Made by a program: the position numbers and the translations under genes
Notes under the pieces: model-generated
What the model saw: only the letters and a program-made list of their open reading frames with translations
The model's database searches: none
Told to the model about the DNA's origin: nothing
Source: Chloroflexota bacterium
Lineage (GTDB): Bacteria > Chloroflexota > Anaerolineae > Anaerolineales > Anaerolineaceae
Assembly: GCA_021372725.1 (NCBI GenBank)
Contig: JAJFTV010000188.1
Location: forward strand, 1-32,703
Direction: 5' to 3'
DNA length: 32,703 nt
In this document: piece after piece, positions 1 to 7,839 of the stretch
How positions within the stretch are numbered: the first letter of the stretch is position 1
Layout of the letters: each line of letters opens with the position of its first letter

Positions 1-590
1 GCTGAATGTTAGCGTAACATCCAACTATGGGTTGGTGATTAAATGGCTTGTTGCAGAGATGTGTCCTTGGGCGGATTCCTCACTTCGTTCGGAATGACAA
101 CGGGGGCAGAAGCATCCGCCGGTCGTTGTCATGCTGAGCGAGAGCGAAGCATCCGCCCGAGAGCCGGTGATGAATGGGCTGGGTGTGGAAACATGCCCCG
201 CATTGTCATGCTGAGGGTTTGTTTCGAAACAAACCGGAAGCATCCGCCCGAGAGCCGGTGATGAATAGGCTGGATGTGGAAACACGCCCCCCGTTGTCAT
301 GCTGAGCGCAGCGAAGCATCTGCCCGAGAGCCGGTGATTAATTGGCTTGTTGTGGGCATGTACCCTTGGGCGGATTCCTCACTTCGTTCGGAATGACAAA
401 GGGGTGGAAATAACCCCTCTCCCTGTCATACTGAACGACAGTGAAGCATCCGCCGGTCGTTGTCATGCTGAGCGAGAGCGAAGCATCCGCCCGAGAGCCG
501 GTGATGAATGGGCTGGGTGCGGAAACACGCCCTCGGGCGGTCTCCTCGTTGCCGGAGTAACAACGAGGTGGAAATAACCCCTTGTAGAAG
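1..590. repeat. Cluster of interspersed intergenic repeats
   Basis: No gene is credible here. The stretch is built from two repeat types. Type A is a 25-bp unit seen at 74-98 and 373-397; it recurs inverted at 3825-3849. Type B begins GTCATGCTGAGCG, runs through GAAGCATCCGCC and continues into CCCGAGAGCCGGTGATGAAT; the latter core is at 156-175, 247-266, 323-342 (slightly diverged) and 490-509. A degenerate type B copy lies at 15628-15668. Copies sit in both orientations and alternate. ORFs through this region are artefacts of the repeats. Such units are common in intergenic DNA of several environmental phyla; their function is unknown. Confidence 0.85.
216..235. repeat. Perfect 20-bp palindrome inside a repeat unit
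   Basis: GGTTTGTTTCGAAACAAACC is its own reverse complement. It occupies the place where the other type B units have a short GCGAGAGCG-like segment between CTGAG and GAAGCATCC. It therefore looks like an insertion or replacement in the variable middle of this one repeat copy. Confidence 0.75.
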
Positions 591-656
591 CAATTCCAGG
601 AAATAATTTCACAACCTGCGGGGCGGGGAGGAGAGATTATGTGTTCCTGTAATCCT

Positions 657-1094
657 CTAGAAATGCCGCTCCAGATAGACTGCTTCATCTCCAAAGCCGT
701 GCTTCCTGTAAAAGCGAATGGCGCCGCCGTTATCGGGCATGGTGGAGACGGATATCTCTGCACAGCCCGCCTTTCCTGCCTTTTCCATGATGGCCGAAAC
801 CAGCATCCCGCCAATGCCGCGGCTGCGTGCGGTGGCATCCACCACCAGTTCTTCGATCAGACAACAATTTCCGGCATGGTAAAGGTTGGGCCGCACGCTG
901 TAGCTCAACAAGCCCAGCACATCCTTGCTTTCTTGTGCCAGCAATATCCCACAGCCGGGATAAACCAGGTATTCATGCACAAATTCCTCGCTTACCTCAC
1001 TGGTTTCATCGTCATCGTCTGCCAGAACCCTCACCAGGCGCACCACCTCGGCAGCATCCTGTTTGACGGCATCACGAATTTGTATGTCAGCCAT
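657..1094 (-). CDS. GNAT family N-acetyltransferase
   Basis: Predicted acyl-CoA-dependent N-acetyltransferase of 145 residues, cytoplasmic, substrate unknown. The acetyl-CoA pyrophosphate-binding motif is visible as RSRGIGG (about residues 90-96). It is preceded by the beta-4 strand CCLIEELVVD and followed by the C-terminal AIRFYRKHGF element (about 125-134), both typical of the fold. I chose the ATG at 1094 because GAGG lies five bases upstream. The in-frame ATG at 1124 has only a poorly spaced AGGTGA. The gene follows the 8-oxoguanine deaminase gene by about 45 bp on the same strand and is probably co-transcribed. An N-terminal acidic run (ADDDDE) is unusual but not diagnostic. Confidence 0.85.
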   Translation of the reverse strand: MADIQIRDAVKQDAAEVVRLVRVLADDDDETSEVSEEFVHEYLVYPGCGILLAQESKDVLGLLSYSVRPNLYHAGNCCLIEELVVDATARSRGIGGMLVSAIMEKAGKAGCAEISVSTMPDNGGAIRFYRKHGFGDEAVYLERHF

Positions 1095-1139
1095 TTCATC
1101 CTCGTCCTTAAATGTAAATTTCACCTATACGAATAGTTC

Positions 1140-2528
1140 TTATACCAGCTTGAACCGTTCCGGTATCGGATGTTTTTGAACTATTTTGCGGGCAATCCGG
1201 TTGTGCTGGTCGATCAGTTCTTCCAGATCGACGGTCAACAGCTTGCCATTCTGCACCACCACCTGGCCGTTGATCACCGAAAAATCGACCCCCTGCACCG
1301 TACACAGCAGCAGCGCTCCCAGAGGATCATGAACGGCTGCTCCGGCCATGCTAAGCGTATCCAGGCGCACGCCAATCACATCGGCAGCCTTGCCGGGTGC
1401 CAGCATGCCCAGCTCATTACGGCCCAGCACCTGTGCACTGCCGAGCGTCGCCAGCCGGAATGCTTCCTCCACCGAAAGAGCCGCTGCCCCGCCCTTCACC
1501 CGCTGGAGCAGCAACGCATTGCGTGTCTCGGTAAACAAATGGCTGGAATCATTGCTGGCAGAGCCGTCCACGCCAATGCCCACCTTCACGCCCGCATCGA
1601 GCATCTCACGCACCGGACAGATACCCGACCCCAGGCGCATGTTGGAGGATGGGCAGTGTGCCACACCCGTGCCGGTTTCGGCCATCATGCGAATCTCGTC
1701 AGAATTAACAAATATGGAGTGTGCCCACCAGACATCGGGACCTGTCCAGCCCAGTGACTGCATCAACGGGGCAGGACGAATGCCAAACTTTTGTTCACAG
1801 AAGGTTTGCTCGTCGCGTGTTTCAGCTACGTGCGTGTGAAGCATCACACCCTGATATGAGCGGGCCAGCCTGGCCGCCTGGCGCAGCAGATCCTGGGTCA
1901 CCGAAAACGGCGAACAGGGAGCCAGTGCCACCCGCAGCATGGAAAACGGTTCGGGGTCGTGCCAGGTCTCGATCACGCGCTGGCAGTCTTTGAGAATTTC
2001 CTCCTCCTCCTGCACCACGCTGTCAGGAGGCAGGCCGCCCTTGCTGCGCCCGAGTGACATGGAACCACGCGTGAGGTGAAACCGCAGGCCGATCTTTTGG
2101 GCTGCCCGCACCTGATCGTCGAAGGAGGAGTCGTTGGGGATCAGGTACAGATGATCACTGCTGGTGGTGCAGCCGGAAAGGATCAATTCAGCCATGGCGG
2201 TCAGGGTGCTGGTATAGACAGCTTCTGCATCCATCTCACCCCAGATGGGGTAAAGCCGTACCAGCCAGTCGAACAGCTCCTGATCCTGCGCACCGGGTAC
2301 GGCGCGGGTGAGTGTCTGGTAATAATGATGATGCGTGTTGATCAAACCCGGCATTACCGCCATCCCGGCCGCGTTGATCACCGTATCGGCCTTGGCCGGC
2401 AAATCGTCCGGCAGGCCAATTTTTTCGATAACGTGGTCGCGGATAAAAACCGCCCCACCGGAAATTTGCCCGATAGCATCATCATTGGTAATGACGGTTT
2501 GTGCATTTTTGATTAATAAGGTACCCAT
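1140..2528 (-). CDS. 8-oxoguanine deaminase-like amidohydrolase
   Basis: Metal-dependent amidohydrolase of 462 residues, the normal length for the SsnA/TrzN/8-oxoguanine deaminase group. It would hydrolytically deaminate a purine or related aromatic ring in the cytosol. The metal site is visible: HxH at residues 66-68 in GLINTHHHYYQTL, the histidine in MLHTHVAETRDE, the histidine in VWWAHSIF and the aspartate in GVDGSASND. The stretch THHHYYQTLTRA with ELFDWL and LYPIW closely resembles characterised 8-oxoguanine deaminases, so I prefer that call over generic cytosine or atrazine hydrolase. The start ATG has GGAGGA just upstream. A long foldback (2556-2604) lies directly 5' of the ribosome binding site. 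The GNAT gene follows on the same strand. Confidence 0.85.
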   Translation of the reverse strand: MGTLLIKNAQTVITNDDAIGQISGGAVFIRDHVIEKIGLPDDLPAKADTVINAAGMAVMPGLINTHHHYYQTLTRAVPGAQDQELFDWLVRLYPIWGEMDAEAVYTSTLTAMAELILSGCTTSSDHLYLIPNDSSFDDQVRAAQKIGLRFHLTRGSMSLGRSKGGLPPDSVVQEEEEILKDCQRVIETWHDPEPFSMLRVALAPCSPFSVTQDLLRQAARLARSYQGVMLHTHVAETRDEQTFCEQKFGIRPAPLMQSLGWTGPDVWWAHSIFVNSDEIRMMAETGTGVAHCPSSNMRLGSGICPVREMLDAGVKVGIGVDGSASNDSSHLFTETRNALLLQRVKGGAAALSVEEAFRLATLGSAQVLGRNELGMLAPGKAADVIGVRLDTLSMAGAAVHDPLGALLLCTVQGVDFSVINGQVVVQNGKLLTVDLEELIDQHNRIARKIVQKHPIPERFKLV

Positions 2529-2555
2529 TCTTCCTCCAGTACGATATAGTATTCA

Positions 2556-2604
2556 TTTTTTTGGAATGATTGAGCCACAAAGTGGTTCAATCATTCCAAA
2601 AAAA
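2556..2604. repeat. Long foldback (23-bp arms, 3-nt loop)
   Basis: Arms 2556-2578 and 2582-2604 are inverted copies with a single mismatch, separated by AAA. The left arm starts with seven T and the right arm ends with seven A. The RNA hairpin would therefore lack a U tail on either strand, which argues against a simple terminator. It sits 28 bp upstream of the deaminase start, so it could be part of that 5' leader, a cruciform or a small mobile foldback remnant. Confidence 0.75.
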
Positions 2605-3030
2605 GTTCCAGAAAAACCTTTTCAACACCTTTATAAATTTTTCCGTACCCATTGATTTTACTCAGGTTTGGCGGGGTGTGCGAGAACTACCTACAGTCTA
2701 CCGTAGCAGACCTCCTCGTCTGGTTACCTTGGGTGACCCATCGAACACAACCATTTCACATCCTTGGGGTTATAAAAAGGTAAACGATCTGAAAACTTTG
2801 CCCTTTTCATTGCAGTATTTGCAAAATCGATAACATATAAATGGATAAATTGATCATAAAAAAGACCGATAATGGTACACTTAGTGCACTTGTAATATAA
2901 AGGTGACTTAATCATTGAGTAAAATTTCAGATCTCTTTTTGTGTACATCTCACAATATGCGATGGATAAATCCGGTTTGTCTGCTCCAGACCGGGCGTAG
3001 CGGCTCTATTGTCCTGCCGGGAGATCGTTC
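2605..3030. other. Intergenic region, no gene recognised
   Basis: This 426-bp gap separates divergent genes. It is AT-rich toward the right. Short ORFs on both strands show no recognisable domain and have no good ribosome binding site. It should hold the promoter of the downstream acyltransferase gene, but I see no convincing -35/-10 pair. Confidence 0.5.
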
Positions 3031-3792
3031 ATGATCCATGAAGCCTGGTACAACCTGGGAAAGTTTTTTGTCAGCCTGGCAGCAATGGCCGGCTTTGATC
3101 TTGATATTCTGTGGAAGGCTCCCCTGCCGGAAGGGCCCGTCATCCTGGCAGCCAATCATCCCTGCACCTTTGATCCAGCCCTGTTGACCACTCTCTTCGA
3201 GAGGCAGGTCAGCATCCTGATCCACGGGCCTATCTTCACCCTGCCGCTCTTTGGCCACTCGCTGCGCTTCTGCGGTCATATCGAAGTACTGCGCGGTACA
3301 GGCGGTAAATCACTGGATGAAGCTGAAAAACTGTTGAAAGCAGGTAAGACGGTAGCCATCTTCCCGGAAGGCGCCATCAGCCCGGCCGGCAGCTTCCACG
3401 ATGCCCGCAGCGGTGTAGGCCGGCTTGCCCTGCGTACAGGCGTGCCGGTGGTTCCAATCGGCATCCATCTGGATTCCAAACTGCTGCACCGGGTGGAGCA
3501 AATCATCGACGGTGTGTATGATACCGGTGCTTATTATTTCCATGGGCCCTATTCCATGACAGTTGGTGAAGCGCAGCGCTTTGAGGGGAATGTCGAAGAC
3601 CGTGACCTGGTGCATCGAGTATCCAGCCAGGTGATGAGCAGGATCATCAGCCTATCCAAGGAAAGCGCTTACCGGATGCGGGTCTACCGCGCCAGCCGGC
3701 TGCGCTGGTGGCTGGTTGCCCGCTGGTGGATGTATTCACCCATTCGTTTGGTCCGCTCGTGGAACACTTTTGCCCACGCCCGCATCCGATAA
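3031..3792 (+). CDS. PlsC-type 1-acylglycerol-3-phosphate acyltransferase
   Basis: Member of the PlsC/LPLAT acyltransferase family (253 residues). These enzymes transfer an acyl group to lysophosphatidic acid or a related acceptor at the cytoplasmic membrane face. The catalytic H-x4-D motif is N-H43-PCTF-D48. The acceptor-binding FPEG motif is at 111-114 in FPEGAISPAG. A hydrophobic N-terminus (about 10-22) and the V-P-V-x-P-I-G strand around 150 fit the family. A basic, tryptophan-rich C-terminus may associate with membrane. The start has GGGAGA seven bases upstream. The gene is convergent with aroM and shows no operon partner, so the exact acceptor cannot be assigned. Confidence 0.85.
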   Translation: MIHEAWYNLGKFFVSLAAMAGFDLDILWKAPLPEGPVILAANHPCTFDPALLTTLFERQVSILIHGPIFTLPLFGHSLRFCGHIEVLRGTGGKSLDEAEKLLKAGKTVAIFPEGAISPAGSFHDARSGVGRLALRTGVPVVPIGIHLDSKLLHRVEQIIDGVYDTGAYYFHGPYSMTVGEAQRFEGNVEDRDLVHRVSSQVMSRIISLSKESAYRMRVYRASRLRWWLVARWWMYSPIRLVRSWNTFAHARIR

Positions 3793-3824
3793 ATAACGTG
3801 GGCATTTGACAACCCGCCTGTCTT

Positions 3825-3849
3825 GTCATTCCGAACGCAGTGAGGAATC
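3825..3849 (-). repeat. Type A interspersed repeat overlapping the aroM-like 3' end
   Basis: Inverted copy of the 25-bp type A unit found at 74-98 and 373-397, with a small difference in the middle. Read on the minus strand it encodes the last residues DSSLRSE and the TGA stop of the aroM-like gene. Confidence 0.85.
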
Positions 3850-4518
3850 CATCAACCGTTTAATGCTTTCGGCAGCCAGGCTGCGCGGCAGCAACACCTC
3901 GGAGCCTGTTATTTCCTGCACCCGTGTTTTCATCTCCAACGTATAGGCGATGCAATCCAGCACCACCCACTCCACGCCGGCTTCCTTCAATTCAAAGGCA
4001 GCTTGTTCAGCACCAGCCGCACCCAGATAGGGTGAAGCAGCCCGTACCAGCGGTTCGACTCCCAGTACAACGCTCCACTGGCGCTTTATCTGCGGGATAT
4101 GCTCCGGTGTGGGGCACAATACTCCGGCGAGTTTTCCCCTGCCCAACGTGGCTGCGGCATCATTCAAAAGTTTCTGCGGACGAAGCACTACACCGTTTGC
4201 CTTGAAACCGGGAAAATGCCCGGTGCACAGCAATACCACCACCTTTATTCCCTGATCGAACAGATTTTTCACCTTTTGCTGTACCAGCGGGGTGATCTTC
4301 CGTTCGGCAAGCTGTACAATGCGGCCGTCTGCCAGGCGCGTAACCAGTACATCATCACCGGGCAAAGGTTTCAACCGGGCGATCTCCTCACCGGTCATCC
4401 CGTCCAGCGCACCGCGCTCCACAACACGGTAACCACTCCCCAGGATGGCCAGGATATCGCCGGTAATGTCCGGCCGCGGCGCCTGGCCGATGGTAACTGC
4501 ACCAAAGACCTTTGTCAC
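3826..4518 (-). CDS. AroM family protein
   Basis: AroM-family protein of 230 residues. The N-terminus TIGQAPRPDIT and the central VVVLLCTGHFPGF are family hallmarks. The fold resembles aspartate/glutamate racemase-like enzymes, but the reaction of AroM proteins is not established. The start is GTG at 4518, overlapping the TGA of the upstream DUF917 gene by four bases (GTGA), which indicates translational coupling. AroM and DUF917 genes are frequent neighbours, so a shared, probably catabolic, role is likely. The last seven residues and stop codon come from an interspersed repeat, so the original C-terminus may have been replaced. Confidence 0.85.
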   Translation of the reverse strand: MTKVFGAVTIGQAPRPDITGDILAILGSGYRVVERGALDGMTGEEIARLKPLPGDDVLVTRLADGRIVQLAERKITPLVQQKVKNLFDQGIKVVVLLCTGHFPGFKANGVVLRPQKLLNDAAATLGRGKLAGVLCPTPEHIPQIKRQWSVVLGVEPLVRAASPYLGAAGAEQAAFELKEAGVEWVVLDCIAYTLEMKTRVQEITGSEVLLPRSLAAESIKRLMDSSLRSE

Positions 4519-5585
4519 CGGATACCTGCCGGGTTCCAGATCGGTTTGCCCAAAATTTCCTCCGCCGGTGTGTAGAGTTCCTGATAAGACATTCCCGCTC
4601 CCAAAATCAGATGTTCCTTCGGCACACGTAGAATCACCAGCCGCTTGCCTTCCCGCACCTGCGCAGTAGTAATGGGTATTCCGTCTTTTTCCGCCAGCGT
4701 CATGATCAGATCCGGAAAAGTTGCCAGGCGAGCTGCCCGATGTTCCAGGGTCATGTACTCATTCCAGAAGTCCATCCGGTAATCCCCGATGGTCACTTCT
4801 CCCACGTCAAATCCGCCGGTGCTTCTCAGCTTGCAGGCATCCACGCTGCCGGCTGTCACCAGCTCACCACCCAGGTACTGCGCCACAGCACGGCAGACTG
4901 CCATTCCGCCACCCGGTTTTGCTTCCAGCATAGCCTGTCCCAGTTCGATACACTGTTGGACGGCTCCCACTGCCGCGTGGCTGCGAACGTAGCCTGCGCT
5001 GACCGGGTTGCGGGCCACGGACGCCATCCCTCCGGCCTGGACAGCGGCCTGCCTGACCAGTGTCGAAGCCGCATCGAGCGAACCGCTGACGTACAACTCG
5101 ATGTACCGCCCGGCAACCTCATCGCCGCCGGCCGCCGCCTGGTGCGAGACATATCCCGCCAGGGCATGCAGACCCATCGAGCCCATCACACCGGTGGGAT
5201 GCGCCCGGCCGTTGCAAGGGGCATCGACCAGCGGCAGACCCAGCGCAGCAGCCTGAAGCCAGCCGTTGAGGGTGGCCGTCCCACCGCATTCATTGGTGAT
5301 CAGACCGCCAATCTCCGCTCCGGTCTGGCTGCGCAGCAGTTCGACAGCCCGCGTATAAGCATTCGGCTTGACGCAAATGTTTTTGGCCGCCGGCGAGCCC
5401 ACGTACGAGCAGGTCACCAGCAGCGTCTCATCCGGCAGGCTGTCCACCGGCACCAGGTCAAGACCACCCCGCTTCATCGCCAGCCGTCCCAGCCAACGGC
5501 CGTTATCCATCGAACCCCCGCCTCCCCCACCCAGCACCGCACCGCCCAGCACGGCGGCTTCAATATCGTCTGTTGTCAGTCTCAC
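4515..5585 (-). CDS. DUF917 (S-methyl thiohydantoin desulfurase-like) protein
   Basis: DUF917-domain protein, related to hydantoinase/oxoprolinase-type enzymes and now described as the S-methyl thiohydantoin desulfurase domain. Key features are the glycine-rich LGGGGGGS near the N-terminus, the TCSYVGSPAAKN strand and the NECGGTATLNGWLQAAALGLPLVDAPCNGRAHPTG-type region (visible in pieces), which are family signatures. I chose GTG at 5585, giving 356 residues, the usual length. GAGGAG lies six bases upstream, and the 24 extra residues of the longer ORF look non-coding. The stop overlaps the aroM-like start. No transporter or regulator gene accompanies the pair here. The physiological substrate is unknown. 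Confidence 0.85.
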   Translation of the reverse strand: MRLTTDDIEAAVLGGAVLGGGGGGSMDNGRWLGRLAMKRGGLDLVPVDSLPDETLLVTCSYVGSPAAKNICVKPNAYTRAVELLRSQTGAEIGGLITNECGGTATLNGWLQAAALGLPLVDAPCNGRAHPTGVMGSMGLHALAGYVSHQAAAGGDEVAGRYIELYVSGSLDAASTLVRQAAVQAGGMASVARNPVSAGYVRSHAAVGAVQQCIELGQAMLEAKPGGGMAVCRAVAQYLGGELVTAGSVDACKLRSTGGFDVGEVTIGDYRMDFWNEYMTLEHRAARLATFPDLIMTLAEKDGIPITTAQVREGKRLVILRVPKEHLILGAGMSYQELYTPAEEILGKPIWNPAGIR

Positions 5586-5816
5586 AGTTGTCTCCTCATA
5601 CGTTATGCTGCCAGCAATGGCTTCAAACTCACAGCCCAGGTGCGGATCGCCTCCCAATCCCGCAGGTCACTATTCGGTTTGAATTCCTCTGATTACGCCA
5701 GTTTGGGAATTCTCGTCCTTTCGAGATGCCCTGGTTGGTAAAGCCTTGGTCCAGTCAGACGGCTAACTTCACCCGTCAATTATTAATTATACCGAGATCT
5801 CCGTTACAATAAAGTC
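5586..5816. promoter_or_regulatory. Divergent intergenic region with candidate leaderless promoter
   Basis: Region between the DUF917 gene and the recombinase gene. On the plus strand TACAAT at 5805-5810 lies six bases before the recombinase ATG and there is no Shine-Dalgarno sequence, which fits a leaderless transcript. A short inverted repeat (GAATTCC 5681-5687, GGGAATTC 5705-5712) could be an operator. No clear -35 is seen. Confidence 0.4.
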
Positions 5817-6836
5817 ATGCAGGATCATACGGAAGCTCCCAACCCGCTGCCCATTTCGGAAGCTGTCACCGACTATCTGCTGACGGTGGAGTTGACACGC
5901 GCCCGGAAAACCGGCCTGACCTACAAGACCGGCATGAACCAGTTCCTCGAATTCCTGCGCAACAGCGACTATAATCCCGCTACGGACGACATCTCAACAA
6001 TCAACGAACAGACGGCCGGTATTTTCGCTCAATCCCTGCTGGATCAGCGATTTTCGTCGGCCACAGTCAAACTATACCTGACTGCTGTGAGCGGGTTTTA
6101 CGAGTACCTGAACCTTGAGCTGCACCTCCCGCTCAACCTCGACCTGGTACGGCGTATCCTGAAAAGCAAATCGCCGCGTACCCGGCGCAGACTGCCGCAG
6201 TTCTCGTGGGAGGATATCGAGCAGGTCATCCTGTTCTGCCAGGACGACGAGGCTTTCCCCTTCACCGATGCGCTGGATCATTTGATCGACCTGCGCGACC
6301 GGGCATTGATCCTCACCCTGGCCGATACCGGGCTGCGTGTTCACGAAGCGTGCGGCTTGCAGCGCGGCGATTTTGATTGGAACCGCAGCACCGCCCTGAT
6401 CATCGGCAAAGGCGATAAACAGGCCCTGGTGCGTTTTTCAACCCGCGCCATGCAGGCCATCAAGCGCTACCTGTCCGCCCGTTCGGCCATTGACGGAGCC
6501 TGCGGACGGCCCTTTTCAAGCCTGCCTGTCTTTGCCCGCCATGACCGGGCGGCCGGCAGCCGGTTGCTGTCGCTCTCCACCGTCAGCGGCGAGAAAATCG
6601 TTGCACGGCGGGCCGGTCAGGCGCTTCAGGATGCAGAAAAAGCCAGAAAAATTACCCCCCATTCTTTCAGGCATTATTTCGTTACTCGGGTAGTGAAAGC
6701 AACCAACAACATCAAGGTCGCGCAGGAGTTGGCGCGGCACGAGAATATCGCCACTACTGAAATCTATACGCATCTCATCGACCGGGATCTGGATGCCTTT
6801 TATCACCAGGCCATAGAGGAAAATTCGAAAGACTGA
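5817..6836 (+). CDS. Tyrosine recombinase (XerC/XerD-like integrase)
   Basis: Site-specific tyrosine recombinase of 339 residues. Residues about 14-110 form the SAM-like core-binding domain (LTYKTGMNQFLEFLR). Residues 130-330 form the catalytic domain, and every catalytic residue is visible: R174 in DTGLRVHEA, K198 in IGKGDK, H282 and R285 in PHSFRHYF, H308 in LARHEN and Y317 in EIYTHL. It should therefore be active. It could be a housekeeping Xer protein or an orphan integrase. No tRNA gene, direct repeat or excisionase is seen nearby, so I cannot link it to a mobile element. It has no Shine-Dalgarno and probably starts at its transcript's 5' end. Confidence 0.9.
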   Translation: MQDHTEAPNPLPISEAVTDYLLTVELTRARKTGLTYKTGMNQFLEFLRNSDYNPATDDISTINEQTAGIFAQSLLDQRFSSATVKLYLTAVSGFYEYLNLELHLPLNLDLVRRILKSKSPRTRRRLPQFSWEDIEQVILFCQDDEAFPFTDALDHLIDLRDRALILTLADTGLRVHEACGLQRGDFDWNRSTALIIGKGDKQALVRFSTRAMQAIKRYLSARSAIDGACGRPFSSLPVFARHDRAAGSRLLSLSTVSGEKIVARRAGQALQDAEKARKITPHSFRHYFVTRVVKATNNIKVAQELARHENIATTEIYTHLIDRDLDAFYHQAIEENSKD

Positions 6837-6908
6837 TGACAATCTGCGGGATTGAGTGGAGTAGAATCAGTTTTCAAACAACCATAAAACCATCTTTGAG
6901 GCAACACC

Positions 6909-7655
6909 ATGACACTGAAACCCGTTTGGACCGAAACCACCACTGTCAAACCCTATGAAACCGATTTTAAAGGCCTATGGAAACCGCACTGCTTTTTTCA
7001 GGTATTTCAGCAGGCGGCGACAAATCATGCTGAACATTTAGGGGTGGGCTACCATGCCCTGCTCGATAAAGGGGTTGCCTGGCTGCTGGCCCGGCTTAAA
7101 CTCAAGGTGTACCGGCTTCCGGCCCTGGAGGAAACATTGACCATCCAGACCTGGCCGCGCGGCTTGCAGCAAAAAATCTTTTTCATGCGCGATTTTTACC
7201 TGCTGGATTCGCATGAACAAAAAGTGGCCGCAGCGACCTCGGCCTGGATGGTGGTGAATGTGGAACAGCGCAGCATCGTAAAACCCGATCCCGCCATGCT
7301 GAAATGGCTTCCTGCCAACCCCGGGCGGCTGGCGCTGGAGGAGCGAATTGACAAGATCATCGTTCCCGATGACCTGCAGGAGTTATTCACGGTACAGGCC
7401 CGTTTCAGCACCATCGACCTGATTGGGCACGTCAACAATACGCGCTATATCGAGTGGGCAGCCGACTGCTTTTCGATGGATGATTATCGCGAAAAAGAAC
7501 TGGACAGCCTACAAATCAACTACGCCAGCGAGGTCAAACCGGATGAGCAGGTTTCATTGCAGGTCTCCCGGCAGAACGACAAGACTTTCGTTATAGCCGG
7601 GTCAAACCTCACCAGCGGAGCGCGGGCATTCGAAGTGGTATGGATCTGGAAGTAA
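6909..7655 (+). CDS. Acyl-ACP thioesterase family protein
   Basis: Double hot-dog thioesterase of the acyl-ACP thioesterase family (248 residues). It would release fatty acids from acyl carrier protein in the cytosol. The N-terminal hot-dog spans about 10-125 (YETDFKGLWKPHCFFQVFQQAATNH). The second starts near 160 and carries STIDLIGHVNNTRYIEW, matching the catalytic region of FatA/FatB enzymes. The Asp (170) and His (174) of the usual D-x-N-x-H arrangement are present, but the Asn is replaced by Ile (172). Activity or specificity may therefore differ. GAGG eight bases upstream supports the start. It lies 72 bp after the recombinase gene and may have its own promoter. Confidence 0.85.
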   Translation: MTLKPVWTETTTVKPYETDFKGLWKPHCFFQVFQQAATNHAEHLGVGYHALLDKGVAWLLARLKLKVYRLPALEETLTIQTWPRGLQQKIFFMRDFYLLDSHEQKVAAATSAWMVVNVEQRSIVKPDPAMLKWLPANPGRLALEERIDKIIVPDDLQELFTVQARFSTIDLIGHVNNTRYIEWAADCFSMDDYREKELDSLQINYASEVKPDEQVSLQVSRQNDKTFVIAGSNLTSGARAFEVVWIWK

Positions 7656-7716
7656 ATCGCCGCCTGCCGGATGGAGATACGCCCGGGGCTTAATTCCGGC
7701 AAGGCAGTAGTAAGAT

Positions 7717-7768
7717 CCTGTTCTTGATGAAAAGGGGTGGCAAAGCCTAAAGCAATTGCAAGAACAGG
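7717..7768. terminator. Inverted repeat between convergent genes (possible terminator)
   Basis: CCTGTTCTTG (7717-7726) and CAAGAACAGG (7759-7768) are perfect 10-bp inverted arms with a 32-nt loop, followed by CACAAAAAAAAG. They lie between the convergent thioesterase and anti-sigma-like genes. The A run would read as a U run on the minus strand but on the wrong side of the stem, so the terminator role is uncertain. Confidence 0.35.
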
Positions 7769-7839
7769 CACAAAAAAAAGAGAAACCCGCTCAGTTCCAG
7801 GATTCTCTTCATCATGCGGCATTCCATTGCCATCGTTTG

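Noticed and set aside
25..838. ORFs of 70-166 residues on both strands at the left end
   Set aside because: They run through interspersed repeats or antisense to the GNAT gene and share repeated peptides.
2724..2948. 74-residue minus-strand ORF in the 2.6-3.0 kb gap
   Set aside because: AT-rich, cysteine-containing but without domain, binding site or operon context.
4740..5741. 333-residue plus-strand ORF
   Set aside because: Antisense shadow of the DUF917 gene. The minus-strand reading has clear family motifs and operon structure.
5586..6900. Attachment site or tRNA gene for the tyrosine recombinase
   Set aside because: No tRNA-like fold or direct repeat was recognised around the gene. 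The link to the partition island 16 kb away is not supported.
7520..7822. 100-residue minus-strand ORF after the anti-sigma-like gene
   Set aside because: Overlaps the end of the thioesterase gene on the other strand, has no recognisable domain and no ribosome binding site. The hydrophobic stretch near its start is not enough.
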